DNA of 15,326 nucleotides, from contig CAMPAT010000001.1 of the NCBI GenBank assembly GCA_946633275.1, positions 1 through 15,326 on the forward strand, written 5' to 3'. Origin of the DNA: an uncultured Clostridia bacterium. GTDB lineage: Bacteria; Bacillota; Clostridia; Oscillospirales; Acutalibacteraceae. Below the pieces are notes generated by a model. It ran no database searches. It had not been told where the DNA came from and saw only the letters and a program-made list of their open reading frames with translations. A program made the position numbers and the translations under genes. This document shows, one piece after another, positions 13,269 to 15,326 of this stretch. Each line of letters starts with the position of its first letter. Position 1 is the stretch's first letter.

Positions 13269-15007
13269 TATTCAAGCACCCCCTTCTGCTGAGTTTCAAA
13301 AATCTCTTTGTAAATCTCGCTCGTATTAATAAGCTCGTCGTGCGTGCCGCAAGCTTCAATCCTGCCGTCGTCAAGCACGATTATCTCATCTGCGTCGCGC
13401 ACGGATGAAATACGCTGAGCAATAATTATCACAGTAGTATCGCCGAGGCTCGTGTAAAAACTCTCGCGGATTTTCGCCTCAGTCGCCGTATCGACAGCCG
13501 AGGTTGAGTCATCGAGAATGAGAATCTTAGGCTGCTTAATCATCGCCCTTGCGATACAGAGTCTCTGCTTCTGTCCGCCGGAAAGATTAAGTCCGCCCTG
13601 CGAAAGGTCGGTGTCGTAGCCGTCAGGCTGTTCCATAATGAAATCGTGCGCCTGCGCCGCCTTGCACGCCGCGATAATCTCCTCGTCAGTCGCGTCGTTC
13701 CTGCCCCAGCGGACATTATCGCGTATTGAGCCTGAAAAAAGAACGTTCTTCTGCAGCACCATACCCGTAATATCGCGCAGCGCCGTAAGGTCATAATCTC
13801 TCACGTCAACGCCGTCGATAAGAACTGCGCCGCCCGTAACGTCGTAAAGACGCGGAATAAGATTAACAAGGCTCGATTTACCGCTGCCCGTCGAACCGAT
13901 TATTCCGACAATACTGCCTGCCTCGGCCTTAAATGAGACACCTTCAAGCACGTTATCACCCTCGTGATATCCGAAGGAGACGTCCTTAAATTCAACGCAG
14001 CCCTTCGGAGCTTCGGGAATGAACGGCTCCTCGGGATTCACGATATCTATCTCGGTATCAAGCACCTCAACTACACGGTCGCCGCAAGCCTTCGCTCTCG
14101 TGACCTGGAGCATAAGGATTGATACCATCATAATATTCATAAGCACCTGGATTATGTAAGAGGCGAGAACTGAAATCTGGCCAACGTCCATAGTGCCTGC
14201 GGCAGCGCTTTTTGCTCCGCGGAAGTAAATAAACACGATTACGACATTCATCATAAGCATCATAATCGGCATTACGGTTACGACAAGTCCGCTCGCCCTT
14301 GCGCCCTGAGCAGCAAGCTCATCCGAAGCGTCGTGGAACTTCTCCTTCTCTCTGTCCTCGCGCACAAACGCCTTTACTACTCTGATTCCGATTAAGTTTT
14401 CCTGCACAACGCGGTTAACGTTATCAATCTTCTTCTGCATTTTCTGGAACATCGGGAAGCCGAACTTAAGCACAACCGCAACGATTGCAATAATAATCGG
14501 AAGCATAATGAGAAGGATGGACGAAATCTTGGCGTTAATAGTAAACGCAAAGAAAGCCGCAACTATGAGAAGCGCGGGAGCGCGCACAAGAATACGGAGC
14601 ACCATCATCAGAGTGTTCTGAAGCATAGTGACGTCATTCGTCATTCTCGTCGTGAGCGACGAGGTCGAAAACGAGTCAATATTCTTAAATGAAAATGCGC
14701 TGATTTTCTCGTACATAGCCTTACGCAGACGGTACGAAAAGCGCTGGCTCACTACAGACGAGGCGTGCATAGTTGCAAGTCCGCCGAAAAGTCCGACAAG
14801 CGCCATAACAAACATTAAAATCCCCATAAGAACAACGAAGCCCGTAACCTTTTCGCCGCTCTGCGCAGCGTTTGAGACTCTGTTATAAACAGTATTCGCC
14901 AGCGACGGCAACGCCATTTCGCAGACAGCCTCGACTATCATACCCGTAGCGCTGATTGCGCATAGCCAGCCGAGCCCATTTAAATATTTCGAAAGCTTTT
15001 TGAGCAT
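13268..15007 (-). CDS. ABC exporter half-transporter, degenerate ATPase subunit
   Basis: 579 aa; partner of the downstream half-transporter. Membrane domain about 10-305, NBD about 337-570: Walker A GSTGSGKS (371-378), Q-loop Gln419, canonical signature LSGGQ (475-479), Walker B ILILDD with Asp500 in place of the catalytic Glu, and AQRISSV with Gln531 in place of the switch His. These two substitutions are the hallmark of the degenerate-site subunit in heterodimeric exporters such as TM287/288. Combined with the partner's LSQGQ, one ATP site is competent and the other is not. The frame extends to a TTG at 15046, but ATG 15005-15007 has AGGGAG 7 nt upstream and is chosen. First gene of a two-gene operon, divergent from rsmA. 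Confidence 0.94.
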   Translation of the reverse strand: MLKKLSKYLNGLGWLCAISATGMIVEAVCEMALPSLANTVYNRVSNAAQSGEKVTGFVVLMGILMFVMALVGLFGGLATMHASSVVSQRFSYRLRKAMYEKISAFSFKNIDSFSTSSLTTRMTNDVTMLQNTLMMVLRILVRAPALLIVAAFFAFTINAKISSILLIMLPIIIAIVAVVLKFGFPMFQKMQKKIDNVNRVVQENLIGIRVVKAFVREDREKEKFHDASDELAAQGARASGLVVTVMPIMMLMMNVVIVFIYFRGAKSAAAGTMDVGQISVLASYIIQVLMNIMMVSILMLQVTRAKACGDRVVEVLDTEIDIVNPEEPFIPEAPKGCVEFKDVSFGYHEGDNVLEGVSFKAEAGSIVGIIGSTGSGKSSLVNLIPRLYDVTGGAVLIDGVDVRDYDLTALRDITGMVLQKNVLFSGSIRDNVRWGRNDATDEEIIAACKAAQAHDFIMEQPDGYDTDLSQGGLNLSGGQKQRLCIARAMIKQPKILILDDSTSAVDTATEAKIRESFYTSLGDTTVIIIAQRISSVRDADEIIVLDDGRIEACGTHDELINTSEIYKEIFETQQKGVLE

Positions 15008-15014
15008 ATATTCA

Positions 15015-15020
15015 CTCCCT
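15015..15020 (-). promoter_or_regulatory. Ribosome binding site fixing the exporter start
   Basis: AGGGAG, 7 nt before ATG 15005-15007, which decides against the upstream TTG at 15044-15046. Confidence 0.75.
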
Positions 15021-15049
15021 TTTAAGAGAATTAAATAATTAGTCAAGAT

Positions 15050-15078
15050 ATTCTATCACACCTTGATTTTTTATTCAA
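15050..15078 (-). promoter_or_regulatory. SigA-type promoter of the ABC exporter operon
   Basis: -35 TTGAAT (15073-15078), 17-bp spacer, -10 TAGAAT (15050-15055) with an extended TGA in front. Leader of about 36 nt to ATG 15007. Back to back with the rsmA promoter; the two -35 boxes are 24 bp apart. Confidence 0.75.
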
Positions 15079-15102
15079 TACCTTTAAAATGATAAATTTT
15101 TA

Positions 15103-15131
15103 TTGATATGGAAGTAGTTTTGTGGTAAAAT
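15103..15131 (+). promoter_or_regulatory. SigA-type promoter of rsmA
   Basis: -35 TTGATA (15103-15108), 17-bp spacer, -10 TAAAAT (15126-15131) with an extended TGG in front. Leader of about 32 nt to ATG 15170. Confidence 0.75.
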
Positions 15132-15169
15132 ATTTTGATATATTATTAAAAAGACAGGATTTACGAGTT

Positions 15170-15326
15170 ATGGCATACGACTTATGCGACTATAATACAG
15201 TAAACAGTTTATTAAAAAAATACGGATTTACTTTTTCAAAAGCGCTCGGGCAGAATTTTCTGATTGACGGCAACGTCTGTCCCTCAATGGCGCAGACGCT
15301 CGGCGCAGATAAAAACACGGGCGTGC
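15170..15326 (+). CDS. rsmA: 16S rRNA dimethyladenosine transferase, 5' part only
   Basis: The first 52 codons are visible and the frame runs off the window. RsmA (KsgA) uses S-adenosylmethionine to dimethylate two adjacent adenines near the 3' end of 16S rRNA during small-subunit assembly. The recognisable part is KYGFTFSKALGQNFLID (about residues 18-34), the conserved N-terminal rRNA/SAM-binding signature, with the usual LGQNFL core. The preceding MAYDLCDYNTVNSLLKK fits the variable leader seen in clostridial members. ATG 15170-15172 is the only sensible start before the motif; AGGA lies about 12 nt upstream, a poor spacing. Its own promoter lies at 15103-15131, divergent from the exporter. 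Confidence 0.9.
   Translation, partial: MAYDLCDYNTVNSLLKKYGFTFSKALGQNFLIDGNVCPSMAQTLGADKNTGV

Noticed and set aside
1..15326. Insertion sequences, prophage, CRISPR arrays, tRNA genes, riboswitches
   Set aside because: No transposase or integrase motifs, direct-repeat arrays, tRNA cloverleaf or conserved leader was recognised on either strand.

Overview
This looks like a chromosomal segment of a sporulating, probably gut- or rumen-associated Firmicute, most likely a Ruminococcus/Oscillospiraceae-type Clostridium. The evidence is SpoIIE (endospore formation), a class B sortase with its own substrate, plant-glycan glycosidases including a GH3 with the inverted domain order known from Ruminococcus albus and Butyrivibrio, and moderate GC coding DNA with AT-rich intergenic promoters. 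The taxonomic call is inference. No mobile element, tRNA, rRNA, CRISPR array or phage gene was seen.

Layout. (i) 1-713: the 3' part of an M28-family metallopeptidase on +, closed by a hairpin terminator. (ii) 717-5935, all on -, read from right to left: spoIIE, then a full-length GlmS-like pseudoenzyme only about 10 nt downstream, then a GH27 alpha-galactosidase-type enzyme with its own strong promoter. (iii) 5936-6085: divergent promoter region. (iv) 6086-8509 on +: an intracellular GH3 beta-glucosidase with swapped domains, ending at a hairpin shared with the convergent gene. (v) 8568-11343 on -, a cell-surface module: strong promoter, small secreted protein with an SPKTG sorting signal, intergenic terminator, class B sortase, then an LCP-family glycopolymer transferase that overlaps the sortase gene by 17 nt and carries a long His/Ser tract before its membrane helix. 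(vi) 11418-15078 on -: a two-gene heterodimeric ABC exporter with one canonical and one degenerate ATP site. (vii) 15103-15326 on +: promoter and first 52 codons of rsmA (ksgA), divergent from the exporter.

The two most unusual items are these. The GlmS-like protein encoded directly behind spoIIE has lost the glutaminase nucleophile (Cys to Ser) and nearly every other catalytic or sugar-binding residue, yet its frame is intact over 587 codons, so it is probably a repurposed regulatory or structural protein. The substrate-sortase-LCP cassette is arranged so that sortase and LCP appear to depend on readthrough of a terminator behind the abundant substrate gene. By analogy with sortase/LCP glycoprotein systems it may anchor or glycosylate one small surface protein. 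Five promoters (four single-gene or operon promoters and the rsmA promoter) share a 17-bp spacer and an extended TGn -10 element. spoIIE instead shows a weak candidate with a 21-bp spacer.
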